A stretch of 30,115 bases of DNA from Methanomassiliicoccus sp. UBA6 (GCA_002508545.1 DAVH01000040.1:7530-37644); one strand, 5' to 3'. Numbered from the stretch's first letter, positions 1 to 7,917 are shown. Notes: generated by a model not told the origin, from the sequence alone. Numbers and translations are program-made.

Positions 1-1095
1 GTGCACCGCGACAAGCAGATGGAGCGGCTGTGGACGCTCTTCCGCCCGGTGCTGGAGTCCGGGGTCTCGCAGACGGCGTTCCTCATCGGGAACGTGGGAA
101 CGGGGAAGACCGCTACCAGCAAGCGCTTCTGCCTCGACCTGGTGCGGGAAGGTCGTTCGGAAGGCAAGGCCCTCGACTTCATCGTAGTAAACTGCCGCCA
201 GCGGAACACCGAGTCCGCCGTGCTGCTGAGGCTGGTGAACCACTTCGACGAGCGGTTCCCGGACCGGGGGTTCTCCACCGCGGAGATGCTGCGCACTCTG
301 CACAAGCACCTGGAGAAGGAGAAGCTGCACCTGGTGGTCGTCCTCGATGAAGCGGACGTCCTGCTACGCAAGGGCGCCGGCGACCTCATCTATCACCTGT
401 CGAGGTTCGACGAGGAGAAAGTGGGCGGGCGGGCGTCGATGTCGCTCATCATGATCTCGCAGAAGTACCTGCTGGACATGCTGGACCCGGCGTCGCGTTC
501 GACCTTCCGGAGAGCGAACGTCATCACCTTCGACAAGTACTCCGCGCCGGAGCTCAGGGACATCATCGCCGATCGCGTGCAACTAGCGTTCTACCCCGGC
601 ACGGTGCCCGACAGTTCGGTCGAGCTCATAGCCGACGCCTCGGCGGAGATGGGGGACGCGCGGTTCGCCATCGAGATTCTGGAGAAAGCGGGAATGATGG
701 CCGAGGAGGAGGGCAGTCCTCAAGTTACTGCGGAGAACGTCAGAACGGCGAAGGCGCTGACTTACAACGTGGTGACAAGCACCAAGGTGGAGGAGCTGGA
801 CATCCAGAAGAGGCTGGTGCTGCTGGCGGTCGCCCGGGCGTCCAAGGACCAGGCGTACGTGACCACCAGGGACGTGGAGGGCGCGTACAAGATCGCCGCC
901 GAGGAGTACGGGGAGCGAGCGCGAGGGCATACGCAGTTCTGGGCCTATCTCCAGCAGCTGGCGAACGAGGGGCTGGTGGAAACGAAGGTCACCGGCGATC
1001 CGTCCGGTGGACGAACCACTTATATCTCCGTCCCCGACATGCCGGTGAAGGTCCTGAGGGAAATGCTGGAGCAGCTGCTCTCCGGCGGCAAGTGA
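1..1095 (+). CDS. cdc6: Orc1/Cdc6-type replication initiator (AAA+ ATPase), probably 5'-partial
   Basis: Archaeal origin-recognition and helicase-loading protein. The reading frame is open from the first base. Residue 1 (GTG) already sits in the conserved region that precedes Walker A, so the true start is probably upstream of the window. Walker A (GNVGTGKT) is at about residues 30-37 and Walker B (LVVVLDEAD) at 111-119. A sensor-1-like segment (SLIMISQK) follows near 150, and the C-terminal ~90 residues look like the winged-helix DNA-binding domain (TTRDVEGAYKIAAEEYGERA and after). Archaeal cdc6 genes often lie beside an origin, so one may lie just left of the window; none is visible here. 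It converges on the aldehyde dehydrogenase gene, with almost no space if that gene's shifted C-terminus is counted. Family call is secure; whether it is the origin-linked paralogue is unknown. Confidence 0.9.
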   Translation: MHRDKQMERLWTLFRPVLESGVSQTAFLIGNVGTGKTATSKRFCLDLVREGRSEGKALDFIVVNCRQRNTESAVLLRLVNHFDERFPDRGFSTAEMLRTLHKHLEKEKLHLVVVLDEADVLLRKGAGDLIYHLSRFDEEKVGGRASMSLIMISQKYLLDMLDPASRSTFRRANVITFDKYSAPELRDIIADRVQLAFYPGTVPDSSVELIADASAEMGDARFAIEILEKAGMMAEEEGSPQVTAENVRTAKALTYNVVTSTKVEELDIQKRLVLLAVARASKDQAYVTTRDVEGAYKIAAEEYGERARGHTQFWAYLQQLANEGLVETKVTGDPSGGRTTYISVPDMPVKVLREMLEQLLSGGK

Positions 1096-1187
1096 TCACG
1101 GCTTGACCGAGCTCTCGGCCGCCACCCTGAGGTAGTACGCCCAATACGCCTTCATCCGCCCGTACCGCTCTGCTATGGCGGTCAGCA
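1096..1187 (-). other. Out-of-frame piece that looks like the lost C-terminus of the aldehyde dehydrogenase
   Basis: Downstream of the annotated ALDH stop, the -1 frame stays open and encodes about 30 residues containing AERYGRMKAYWAYYLRVA, ending at a stop one base beyond the cdc6 stop. ALDH proteins of this class commonly end with an HWFPY-like motif and then an amphipathic helix of this kind. The current ORF ends exactly at HWFC. Slipping back one base after HWF joins the two pieces and gives about 488 residues, a normal ALDH length. This fits a one-base deletion, either in the genome or in the assembly. The join is inference. Confidence 0.45.
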
Positions 1188-2561
1188 GAACCAGTGGGCC
1201 CGGGGCTCGCAGGAGCGGTGCGCGACGACGGTCCTCTTCTTGGTGAACATCTGCAGCCTGCTCATCGACGACGGGATGCCGCTCTGCTTCCACCCATGGA
1301 AGTATTCGCCACCGGGCAGCGTGCGAACGCACTCGTTGATCCACACGTTGCCGACCTCGAGCCTATGGGCGAGCTCTTCACCTCGCCCGGAATCGGAGGT
1401 CCATATCGTGGCACCGAGCCCGTACCTCGTGTCGTTGGCCAGGGCGATCGCTTCCTCGTCGTCGCGGACGGCGCGCACCGGGCACACCGGCCCGAAGGTC
1501 TCCTTGCGGACGACCTCGAGGTCGTCATCGGAGTGCCGGAGCACGGTCGGCGGGTAGAAGAAACCAGGGCCTTCAGGCATCTCGCCGCCGCACAGCAGCT
1601 CCGCACCCCGGCCGACGGCGTCACGCACCACGCGATGGACGCGGTCGCGGGCCTCGCCTCGGATGAGCGGGCCGACGTCTTCCTCGATGCTCAGGCGGCC
1701 GGCGATGTTCACCAGCCGCTCCAGCAGCTCGTCGGCCACGGCCTCGTGCGCGTACACGCGCTTGATGCGCACGCATACCTGCCCGCCGCGGCTGAAGGTG
1801 CCATAGGCGATGCCCCTGGCGGCCTGCTCGACGTCGGCGTCCTCGCGAACAATCCCGGCGTCGTTGCCCGAGAGTTCGAGGATCAGGGGCTTGATGCCTG
1901 CGTTCCTGGCGATATCCAGCCCGGTCTCGATGCCCCCGGTGAAGGTGATGACGTCGAAATCGGAGGTGACCATCAGCTTCCCGATGTCCGCCCCGCCGAT
2001 GACCGGGATGTAGAGGTCCTTGGGATAACCAGCTTCATGGGCCAGCTCGGCGATCTTCAGGCCGGAGAGAGTGGACAACTCTGACGGCTTGAACACCACG
2101 GCGTTGCCGGTGAGCAGCGCCGGGATGGCAGTTATCATCGTCTGCCAGAACGGGAAGTTCCACACCCCGATGTGGCCGATGACGCCGTGCGGCCGGAACG
2201 ATATGGTGGCGTCGGTGGCAGCCCAGGATGACGGAAGAGGATACGGGCGGTCTGTTGAGGCCAAGTACCCCTCGATGTAATGGTCCACCCCGGACAGGGC
2301 GCTGTTGTATGCGCCGATCAAGGCCTTCTTGGGTATGCCGACCTCCTCGTACATGAGCCCCACGACCTCGTCGCGGCGACGGAGGCAGACCACTTCCAGC
2401 TCCTTGATAAGGGAGACCCGATCTTCCCGAGTTGTTCCGGCATACCAATCCTTCTGGCAGCGTCTCGCCTTGGCCAGGGCGTCGCGGACCTCGGATGGCA
2501 CAGATGATGCGGTTTCTCTAATTATCTGCCCGGTACGGGGATTGACGGAGCGGACAACCAC
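1182..2561 (-). CDS. NAD(P)+-dependent aldehyde dehydrogenase, C-terminus probably frameshifted
   Basis: ALDH superfamily enzyme oxidising an aldehyde to the acid with NAD(P)+; the substrate cannot be read from sequence. The family core is intact: WNFPFWQ with Asn135, the cofactor lysine in VVFKPSE (Lys158), TFTGG near 207-210, general-base Glu229 in LILELSG, catalytic Cys263 in GGQVC, and KETFGPV with Glu354. The start is GTG at 2561. The frame continues upstream without a stop but has no ATG, GTG or TTG, so 2561 is the only ordinary choice. At 459 aa it is slightly short, and it ends in HWFC while another frame carries a plausible missing tail (1096-1187). It is divergent from gcvT and likely has its own promoter, because AAATAT lies about 30 bp upstream of the start. 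Family sure; subfamily not. Confidence 0.85.
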   Translation of the reverse strand: MVVRSVNPRTGQIIRETASSVPSEVRDALAKARRCQKDWYAGTTREDRVSLIKELEVVCLRRRDEVVGLMYEEVGIPKKALIGAYNSALSGVDHYIEGYLASTDRPYPLPSSWAATDATISFRPHGVIGHIGVWNFPFWQTMITAIPALLTGNAVVFKPSELSTLSGLKIAELAHEAGYPKDLYIPVIGGADIGKLMVTSDFDVITFTGGIETGLDIARNAGIKPLILELSGNDAGIVREDADVEQAARGIAYGTFSRGGQVCVRIKRVYAHEAVADELLERLVNIAGRLSIEEDVGPLIRGEARDRVHRVVRDAVGRGAELLCGGEMPEGPGFFYPPTVLRHSDDDLEVVRKETFGPVCPVRAVRDDEEAIALANDTRYGLGATIWTSDSGRGEELAHRLEVGNVWINECVRTLPGGEYFHGWKQSGIPSSMSRLQMFTKKRTVVAHRSCEPRAHWFC

Positions 2562-2666
2562 GAGGCTTCCATCCTCGTGGTAAGTAATGATATTTGCGTT
2601 ACTTGGTGACCATCTACATGGACAAGCAAATCATTTTAGCCGTCCTGGGAGTTCCTAAGGGCGTCC
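2562..2666. promoter_or_regulatory. Divergent promoter region between aldehyde dehydrogenase and gcvT
   Basis: This 105-bp spacer is clearly AT-richer than its flanks. On the minus strand AAATATC lies about 30 bp before the ALDH GTG. On the plus strand AAATCATTTTAG lies about 30 bp before the gcvT ATG. Both fit archaeal TATA boxes for short-leader or leaderless transcripts. No convincing Shine-Dalgarno precedes either start. Box assignment is by eye. Confidence 0.35.
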
Positions 2667-3818
2667 ATGAAGCGCACTCCTTTGTATGAAGCCCATATCG
2701 TGCTGGGCGCCCGGATGGTCGAGTTCGGCGGCTGGGAGATGCCGGTCCAGTACACCAGCATCCTAGAGGAGCACCGCGCCGTCAGAGAGAAAGTAGGAAT
2801 GTTCGACGTCTCCCACATGGGCGACCTGATCATCCGCGGAGAAGGAGCGGAGGACTCGCTACGCGAGATCCTGACCAACGACATCAAGGACCTCGCTCTG
2901 GGCAAGGGCATCTACGCCCACGTGCTGAACGAGCAGGGCAAGATCATGGACGACACCTTCACCTTCCGCGTCAGCCTCGATACGTACCTCCTGATACCCA
3001 ACGCGTCCCACGCCCAGCAGATCTACGGATGGGTGCGCGATCACGTTCGAGGAGCGGAGGTCACCAACGTCTCCGAACGCGTGGCGGCCATCGCCCTGCA
3101 GGGGCCGAGAGCGGCGGAGGTGCTGCAACGCCTAACAGACAAGGACTTGAAGAGCGTCAAGAGGCTCTACAGCGACATCGTCGACCTCAAGGTACCGTCG
3201 CCGAGCGGCTCCGAGCGCTTTCTGCCAGATATCTTGAACTTCCCAGCACCCCCGCCCGGCGCGACGCAGAGCTACGTCACCCGCTCCGGCTACACCGGCG
3301 AGGACGGGTTCGAGATCCTAGTGGAGAGCGGTGCGGCGGTCGCGGTGTGGAACGCGCTTCTCTCTGCCGGCAAGGACCTCGGGCTCATGCCCTGCGGACT
3401 GGGCGCTAGGGACCTCCTCCGCCTAGAGATGGGCTACCTGCTCTCGGGCACCGATTTCGACGGCACCCAGAGCACCCTGGAGACCGGCCCGGGGTGGGCG
3501 ATCAAGTGGGACCACAAGTTCATCGGCCGGGAGGCGATGCTGAAGCAGAAGGAGTGCGGTACCTACCGCAAGCTCGTTGGGATCGAACTCCAGGACAAGG
3601 GCATCCCGAGGCACGGCTATCTTGTTCTCGTAGGCAACCGCGAGGTCGGCAAGGTGACCTCCGGCACGCTGTCGCCGATCCTCCAGAAGGGGATTGCTCT
3701 GGCCTACGTGGACGCTGAGCATTCGGCCGAGGGCACCAAGCTGCTCGTGAGGATCAGGGACCACGAGGTCCCGGCTGTCGTCGTCAAACCGCCGTTCATC
3801 AGGAAGGATAAGAAATGA
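2667..3818 (+). CDS. gcvT: Glycine cleavage system T protein (aminomethyltransferase)
   Basis: T protein transfers the aminomethyl carbon from the lipoylated H protein to tetrahydrofolate (or an archaeal pterin), releasing ammonia. The whole family pattern is visible: N-terminal TPLYEAH and EFGGWEMPVQY, MFDVSHMGDL near 48-57, a folate-site-like GKIMDDTF, ALQGPRA, and YTGEDGFEIL. The ending is typical, with KFIGREAML followed by a barrel domain. Length (383 aa) is near the family norm. The ATG at 2667 starts the conserved N-terminus. Its stop overlaps the next gene's ATG (ATGA), so the two are translationally coupled. No gcvH or gcvP is in the window. YgfZ-like or sarcosine-oxidase relatives are alternatives, but the gcvT match is good over the full length. 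Confidence 0.92.
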   Translation: MKRTPLYEAHIVLGARMVEFGGWEMPVQYTSILEEHRAVREKVGMFDVSHMGDLIIRGEGAEDSLREILTNDIKDLALGKGIYAHVLNEQGKIMDDTFTFRVSLDTYLLIPNASHAQQIYGWVRDHVRGAEVTNVSERVAAIALQGPRAAEVLQRLTDKDLKSVKRLYSDIVDLKVPSPSGSERFLPDILNFPAPPPGATQSYVTRSGYTGEDGFEILVESGAAVAVWNALLSAGKDLGLMPCGLGARDLLRLEMGYLLSGTDFDGTQSTLETGPGWAIKWDHKFIGREAMLKQKECGTYRKLVGIELQDKGIPRHGYLVLVGNREVGKVTSGTLSPILQKGIALAYVDAEHSAEGTKLLVRIRDHEVPAVVVKPPFIRKDKK

Positions 3819-4870
3819 AGGCTAAGGTCGTCGACACCCTGCAGGACCTGCTGGCCATGGACAGCGACCTGCACGCGGACATGAGCACCATCCTCAGGTT
3901 CACCCGCCGCAGGCTCGAGGCGGCAGGAATGCGCGTCCGCCTGGTCGGACCGCAACGGTACCCGGCGCTCATCGCCACCTACGGCAAGAACGGCATGCTG
4001 TTCTCCGGGCACCTCGACACCGTGCCGGTGGGCGGCAACTGGACGATGTTCCAGGGCGAGGAGGACGAGAACCGCATATACGGACGAGGCACCTGCGACA
4101 TGAAGGGCGCGTGCGCCGCCATGATCGAGGCCGCGGAGGAGCTGGTGAAGGACGACGTGCCGTTCAGCATCTGCCTGACCACCGACGAGGAGGAGCAGAT
4201 GGAGGGCGTGGACGCCATCGTGAAGGAGGACATCGTCCGCAAGGCCAAGGGCGTGCTGATCATGGAGCCCACCGAGCTGGCGCCGGCGTACCGCGAGAAA
4301 GGGGTCTTCCGCTTCCGCCTGACCACGAGGGGCCGCGCCGCGCACGCCAGCCAGCCCTGGCTCGGCGACGACGCGATACTCAAGATGCACTACTGCCTCG
4401 ACCGGCTGCTCGATTTAGCGGAGATGTCCTCGCAGCAATCGACCGGGATGACCGTCTGCTTCTCGACCATCAAGGGCGGCAACAAGAACAACGTGGTCTC
4501 CGACCACTGCACGGTGGAGGTCGACATCCGCCATCCGTCGACGCAGACCGCCAACGACATCGAGGACATCATCGTGAACCGTCTACGCGGTGAGGTGTAC
4601 GAGATGAACATCGAGTACGTCCTGGGGGCGTTCGAGTCCGACCCCAACTCCGAGATCAGCAGGGAGCTGTCGAACTTCCTGGGAACCGATCCCATCGTCG
4701 TGCCGTACGCCACCGAGGCCCCGAAGTACGCGGCCGTCAACCCCCACGTGTACATCTGCGGCCCCGGCGATCCACATCTCGCTCACACCGCCGACGAGTA
4801 CGTTGAGATCCAGGAGCTGGAGGAGGCCTACGACATGATCGTGCACCTCGCCAAGTACGTTCAGGGGTAA
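3815..4870 (+). CDS. M20 family metallopeptidase (ArgE/DapE-like deacylase)
   Basis: Zinc-dependent amidohydrolase of the acetylornithine deacetylase/succinyl-diaminopimelate desuccinylase family. Metal and catalytic residues are all present: His66 and Asp68 in FSGHLDTVP, Asp95 in RGTCDMKGA, the Glu125-Glu126 pair in TTDEEEQ, Glu151 in MEPTEL, and His324 in LAHTADEY. The dimerisation-domain histidine is in RAAHASQPW (about 177). At 351 aa it is compact but complete. The start is fixed by the ATGA overlap with gcvT, which implies co-translation. Which acyl-amino acid it cleaves is not readable; the gcvT link suggests amino-acid metabolism only in a general way. It runs tail-to-tail into asnS with a 10-bp overlap. 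Confidence 0.88.
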   Translation: MKAKVVDTLQDLLAMDSDLHADMSTILRFTRRRLEAAGMRVRLVGPQRYPALIATYGKNGMLFSGHLDTVPVGGNWTMFQGEEDENRIYGRGTCDMKGACAAMIEAAEELVKDDVPFSICLTTDEEEQMEGVDAIVKEDIVRKAKGVLIMEPTELAPAYREKGVFRFRLTTRGRAAHASQPWLGDDAILKMHYCLDRLLDLAEMSSQQSTGMTVCFSTIKGGNKNNVVSDHCTVEVDIRHPSTQTANDIEDIIVNRLRGEVYEMNIEYVLGAFESDPNSEISRELSNFLGTDPIVVPYATEAPKYAAVNPHVYICGPGDPHLAHTADEYVEIQELEEAYDMIVHLAKYVQG

Positions 4871-6153
4871 ACTCTCGACACGGTCCGGGGGAACGGCACC
4901 GCGTCCCTGATGTGCTCGAGGTCGCAGATGAACTTGACCACGCGCTCGATGCCGAGTCCGAAGCCGGAGTGAGGCACCGAGCCGAAACGGCGAAGGTCAA
5001 GGTACCACTGGTAGGGGTCCATGCAGATGTCCTGCTCCTGCATCCTCGCGATCAGCTTGTTGATGTCCGTCTCCCTCTCCGAACCGCCGATTATCTCGCC
5101 GAAGCCGCCCGGCGCCAGGAGATCGGCGCAGGCGTAGGTCCTCGGGTCTTCCGGGTCCTCCTTCATGTAGAAGGCCTTGCACTCCTTCGGATAGTTGGTG
5201 ACGAACACTGGCACCGTCTCGTCAGCGGTGAGGGCGCGCTCCTCCGGTGCGCCGAGGTCGCAGCCCCAGCCGATCTCGTACCCCTGACCGCGCAGCTTCT
5301 CCATCGCCTGGGAGTAGGTCATGCGCTTGAATGGGGGAACGATGGCCTTCAGCGGCTCGATGTCCTTTCTCACCAGTGACAGTTCATCGGCGGCGTTCTT
5401 CAGGACGCCCTCGATCATTGCCGTCACCAGCTGCTCCTGGATCTCCATGTTCCCCTTGTTGTCGACCCACGCCTCCTCGAGCTCCAGATGCCAGTACTCT
5501 GTGAGGTGCCTGGTGGTGCGAGACTTCTCCGCCCGGAACGAGGGGGTGATGGAGTACACGCGGTCCAGTGAGAAGATCAGCGCCTCGAGGTACATCTGGG
5601 CGCTCTGGCTGAGGTACGCGTCGCGGTCGAAGTACTTCAGCTTGAAAAGCGTGGTCCCGCCCTCGCAGGCGTTGGTGGTGAGGATCGGTGGAGTGACTTC
5701 AGTGAAGTCGTTCTCCCTGAGCCAGTCCCTCGCGCCGGCCATCGCCGCGGCCTTGATGCGCATGACCGCGGTCTGCTCGCGGGAGCGGATCCACAGGTGG
5801 CGGTTATCCAGAAGCAGTTCCTCGCTCTGGTACTGGGTGATCGGGAAGACGTCCGCGGGGCCGACCACGGTGAAGCTGGTGGCCCGAAGCTCCTTGCCCC
5901 CGGGAGCGCGCTTGTCGTCGAACAGCTTGCCTTTCACCATCACCGACGACTCCACGGTCACGCCGTGTGCTGCCTGGAACTCCGCTTCGGGCAGGTTGCC
6001 CTTCTTCACCGTCACCTGGATGATGCCGGTGTGGTCCCTCAGCACGAGGAACACTATCGCGCCGCTGGACCGGGCGCGGTAGATCCATCCCCTAACCTCG
6101 ACCTCAGCGTCGGCAGGGGCGCTGAACAACCGCTTCACTGGAAGGTAGGACAT
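4861..6153 (-). CDS. asnS: Asparagine--tRNA ligase
   Basis: Class IIb aminoacyl-tRNA synthetase charging tRNA-Asn. An N-terminal OB-fold anticodon-binding domain (VEVRGWIYRARSSGAIVF, then DHTGIIQVTV) is followed by the class II core: LTTNACEGGTTLF, QSAQMYLE, motif 2 FRAEKSRTTRHLTEYWHLE, and motif 3 GFGLGIERVVKFI near the end. The residues around the amino-acid pocket and the TRHLTEYWHLE segment favour AsnRS over AspRS, though archaeal members of the two are close. The chosen start is the ATG at 6153, where the conserved N-terminus begins. A TTG at 6174 would add seven residues; GGAGG lies directly against the 6153 ATG, closer than usual. The 3' end overlaps the M20 gene by 10 bp. Confidence 0.9.
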   Translation of the reverse strand: MSYLPVKRLFSAPADAEVEVRGWIYRARSSGAIVFLVLRDHTGIIQVTVKKGNLPEAEFQAAHGVTVESSVMVKGKLFDDKRAPGGKELRATSFTVVGPADVFPITQYQSEELLLDNRHLWIRSREQTAVMRIKAAAMAGARDWLRENDFTEVTPPILTTNACEGGTTLFKLKYFDRDAYLSQSAQMYLEALIFSLDRVYSITPSFRAEKSRTTRHLTEYWHLELEEAWVDNKGNMEIQEQLVTAMIEGVLKNAADELSLVRKDIEPLKAIVPPFKRMTYSQAMEKLRGQGYEIGWGCDLGAPEERALTADETVPVFVTNYPKECKAFYMKEDPEDPRTYACADLLAPGGFGEIIGGSERETDINKLIARMQEQDICMDPYQWYLDLRRFGSVPHSGFGLGIERVVKFICDLEHIRDAVPFPRTVSRVYP

Positions 6154-6310
6154 CCTCCTTTCATCATCGTTCAACTATCTCATCGTTTCGCCGTACCAGG
6201 TGCTGGCGGGGAGCACGGATTCTAGCGCTTAAAATAGAAATCGTTCTGCAAGAGAACAAGATGGATGGATTGCGGCAAGATGTTGACCAACGGATGAAGC
6301 CAGGGAAGAC

Positions 6311-6318
6311 AATTTATC
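6311..6318 (+). promoter_or_regulatory. TATA box for the RimI-type acetyltransferase
   Basis: AATTTATC is centred about 26 bp upstream of the GTG start at 6341. This is the distance expected when transcription starts at or next to the start codon (leaderless mRNA). No Shine-Dalgarno precedes that start, which agrees. Confidence 0.5.
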
Positions 6319-6340
6319 GTAGCCGGGCCATCGACCCAGC

Positions 6341-6778
6341 GTGAGGATCAGGGACGCCGGGATCGAGGAGCTGCCGGAGATCCAGCGCATCGAGAACTCG
6401 TGCTTTGGCGAGGAGCGCTATCCGACCGATGTCCTCGCCGCCATGATCGAGGAGGAGGGCTTCGAGACCTTCCTGGCCGAGGACGAGGAGATCATGGGCT
6501 CTGCGACCGTAAACTACCGCGACGAGCTCGTGGCCGCGCAGCTGGTGTCCATCGCCGTCCTGCCGCGGTTCCGCGGTAGAGGCATCGCCAGGGCGCTGCT
6601 GACCGAGGCCGAGGCTCGAGTACGGAAAAGGGGCGCGGACCGCATGGTGCTGCAGGTCAGTGTCACCAACGTCGCGGCCATTAACCTGTACCTTCACCAG
6701 GAGTATGTGCTCCAGGGAGTGATCGGCGATTACTACGGGCCTGGGAAGGATGCGTATTTCATGGAAAAGGCGCTGTAA
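6341..6778 (+). CDS. rimI: GNAT family N-acetyltransferase, RimI/ArdA-type N-alpha-acetyltransferase
   Basis: Archaeal N-terminal protein acetyltransferase of the RimI/Naa10 type, using acetyl-CoA. The acetyl-CoA pyrophosphate-binding motif is clear at 76-83 (RFRGRGIA), preceded by the beta-4 strand VSIAVLP. Then come LQVSVTN near 104-110 and NLYLHQEYVLQG, with the tyrosine that usually acts in catalysis. The ending DYYGPGKDAYFMEKAL is typical of this subfamily. Length (145 aa) is normal. The GTG start is supported by a TATA box 26 bp upstream and by the conserved MRIRDA opening. It stands alone, divergent from asnS. RimI is the best subfamily guess; another GNAT acting on small molecules cannot be ruled out. 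Confidence 0.85.
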   Translation: MRIRDAGIEELPEIQRIENSCFGEERYPTDVLAAMIEEEGFETFLAEDEEIMGSATVNYRDELVAAQLVSIAVLPRFRGRGIARALLTEAEARVRKRGADRMVLQVSVTNVAAINLYLHQEYVLQGVIGDYYGPGKDAYFMEKAL

Positions 6779-6832
6779 TCGCAGCCCCCGGATTACGCAT
6801 CTCGACCAGTCCAGTCGCCCCGGGGGAAAATC

Positions 6833-6841
6833 AATATATAG
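6833..6841 (+). promoter_or_regulatory. TATA box for the 55-aa small protein gene
   Basis: AATATATAG stands out in a GC-rich context about 60 bp upstream of the ATG at 6899. A start site near 6866 would give a short leader that includes the GAAGGA Shine-Dalgarno-like stretch just before the ATG. Confidence 0.45.
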
Positions 6842-6898
6842 ACATCGTAGTATTCGCCGTGCTGTCATCCCTTGTGGATGTTGGCCGGGTGAAGGAAG

Positions 6899-7066
6899 AT
6901 GGAAGAGACCCTATGCAATGTTGAATTCATCAAGGACAACAACGACTATATCGCGAGAGTTCAGAGCGAGATAGGCGGGGTGAGAGAGTACCGCAGCTCC
7001 TCGCTGGAAGAGGTCCTTGAGCAAGTCATCATCGACCTCCAGGAAGAGTTCGAAACGGCGGGATAG
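6899..7066 (+). CDS. Small acidic protein, 55 aa, function unknown
   Basis: A short gene between rimI and the RAM-domain gene. The ATG at 6899 is preceded by GAAGGA and by a clear TATA box at 6833. The 55-codon frame ends at TAG 7064-7066. The product begins MEETLCNVEFIKDNND and has a strongly acidic C-terminal helix (LEEVLEQVIIDLQEEFE), giving it the composition of a real soluble archaeal protein. Third positions are mostly G or C as in the neighbours. I do not recognise a family. The helical, acidic C-terminus suggests a protein-protein partner, which is inference only. Confidence 0.6.
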   Translation: MEETLCNVEFIKDNNDYIARVQSEIGGVREYRSSSLEEVLEQVIIDLQEEFETAG

Positions 7067-7153
7067 AGCCTTTTTACGCCTCTGTGTTTAGCAGCCTGCT
7101 ATTCATAGGGCATATCTTCCTATACATCCTATGGTGTCAGGAGAGGTCATCCT

Positions 7154-7507
7154 ATGCAGAACCGGGAAAAGTCCGACTATGATTCGGTAATGTCCACGTA
7201 CTTCGGGGATGAGCAGGTCACCGCCCTGATCAACCTCAAGGTCGAGACCAAGGACGCCGACATCATCGCAGAGGCCATCGCGGAGAACGATGCCGTCGAC
7301 GACGTGTACCTGGTGACAGGCGACACCGACATCGTGGCGGTCGTCAAGTTCGATACCTACGGACAGCTGAAAAGGTTCCTCATGGACACCGTGACCAGCA
7401 TCCCTGGGGTCAAGGAGAGCAAGACCTTCATGGTGGTCACGACCTTCAAGAAGGGCGGTGAGCTCCGGTACGAACGGGCCGAAGAGGGCCCGGAAAGCAA
7501 GGGATGA
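7154..7507 (+). CDS. Stand-alone Lrp/AsnC ligand-binding (RAM) domain protein
   Basis: A 117-aa protein made almost entirely of the ligand-sensing domain of Lrp/AsnC regulators, with no helix-turn-helix. The alpha-beta pattern is visible: VTALINLKVETKDADIIAEA (strand, helix), VDDVYLVTGDTDIVAVVKF (two strands around the ligand-site GDTD), LKRFLMDTVTSIPGVKES (helix), and KTFMVVTTFKKGG (final strand). Stand-alone RAM proteins are common in archaea. They bind amino acids or modulate full-length Lrp partners. The start ATG 7154 has an AGGAGAGG Shine-Dalgarno 8 bp upstream. About 35 bp separate it from the UPF0147 gene, so the two are likely co-transcribed. Ligand unknown. Confidence 0.82.
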   Translation: MQNREKSDYDSVMSTYFGDEQVTALINLKVETKDADIIAEAIAENDAVDDVYLVTGDTDIVAVVKFDTYGQLKRFLMDTVTSIPGVKESKTFMVVTTFKKGGELRYERAEEGPESKG

Positions 7508-7542
7508 GGAATAAGCCTCCCCATTCAACGGGGGTGAGACCA

Positions 7543-7797
7543 ATGGTAGACAACGTAAAACTCAAGCAGATAATAGACGTGTTGGACCAGTTGGCTGAGG
7601 ACACATCGGTGCCCCGCAACATCCGACGGGGCGCTACCGACGCCAAGGGGCGACTGCAGCAGCCCAACGAGGCCATGGACGTCAGGGCGGCCAGTGCCGT
7701 CCACATACTGGACGAGCTGGCCAACGACCCCAACATCCCGCTCCACGGCAGGACGTTGATCTGGAACATCATCAGCCAGCTCGAGACGGTTAAGTAA
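7543..7797 (+). CDS. UPF0147 family protein
   Basis: Small archaeal protein of unknown function. The opening VKLKQIIDVLDQLAEDTSVP, then NIRRGATDAK, the DVRAASAVHILDELANDPNIP repeat-like segment and RTLIWNIISQLE are the recognised UPF0147 pattern; 84 aa is the usual size. The start chosen is the ATG at 7543, preceded by GGGGGTGAG at a good Shine-Dalgarno distance. An in-frame ATG at 7504 overlaps the previous stop and would add 13 residues unlike the family. The protein is largely helical, with two similar halves each containing an N/D-x-P-like NIP/SVP turn. Cytosolic; role unknown. Confidence 0.85.
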   Translation: MVDNVKLKQIIDVLDQLAEDTSVPRNIRRGATDAKGRLQQPNEAMDVRAASAVHILDELANDPNIPLHGRTLIWNIISQLETVK

Positions 7798-7810
7798 CCG
7801 CCTCAAAACC

Positions 7811-7818
7811 TTTTAATC
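7811..7818 (+). promoter_or_regulatory. TATA box for tRNA-Gly
   Basis: TTTTAATC is centred about 29 bp upstream of the first tRNA base (7843), the standard spacing for an archaeal tRNA promoter. Confidence 0.5.
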
Positions 7819-7842
7819 AATAATCATCAATCAGCCTCGCAG

Positions 7843-7914
7843 GCGGGCGTAGTCTAGCGGTTAGGACTTAAGCTTCCCAAGCTTGAAGCCCGGGTTCGAA
7901 TCCCGGCGCCCGCA
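7843..7914 (+). tRNA. tRNA-Gly (anticodon CCC)
   Basis: A full cloverleaf folds by hand. The acceptor GCGGGCG pairs with CGCCCGC. The D arm is GTCT/GGAC around AGCGGTTA. The anticodon stem TAAGC/GCTTG (one T-G pair) closes the loop TTCCCAA, giving anticodon CCC. The variable loop is AAGC. The T arm is CCGGG/CCCGG around TTCGAAT. The discriminator is A at 7914. The following bases are CCT, so the CCA end is not fully encoded. Total 72 nt, no intron. Its 3' end serves as the apparent attachment site of the element that follows. Confidence 0.93.
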
Positions 7915-7915
7915 C
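7902..7915 (+). repeat. attL: 3' end of tRNA-Gly, repeated at 19740-19753
   Basis: CCCGGCGCCCGCAC (T-stem 3' strand, acceptor 3' strand, discriminator and one base beyond) is repeated exactly and in the same orientation at 19740-19753. A recombinase remnant begins three bases downstream. Direct repeats of a tRNA 3' end are the normal scar of archaeal tyrosine-integrase insertion. Confidence 0.75.
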
Positions 7916-7917
7916 CT

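Noticed and set aside
1182..1200. Programmed frameshift in the aldehyde dehydrogenase gene
   Set aside because: No slippery heptamer or downstream structure is visible; a simple one-base deletion or assembly error is more likely.
6261..6344. 27-codon frame upstream of rimI
   Set aside because: Spans the rimI TATA box and overlaps its start; too short and no SD.
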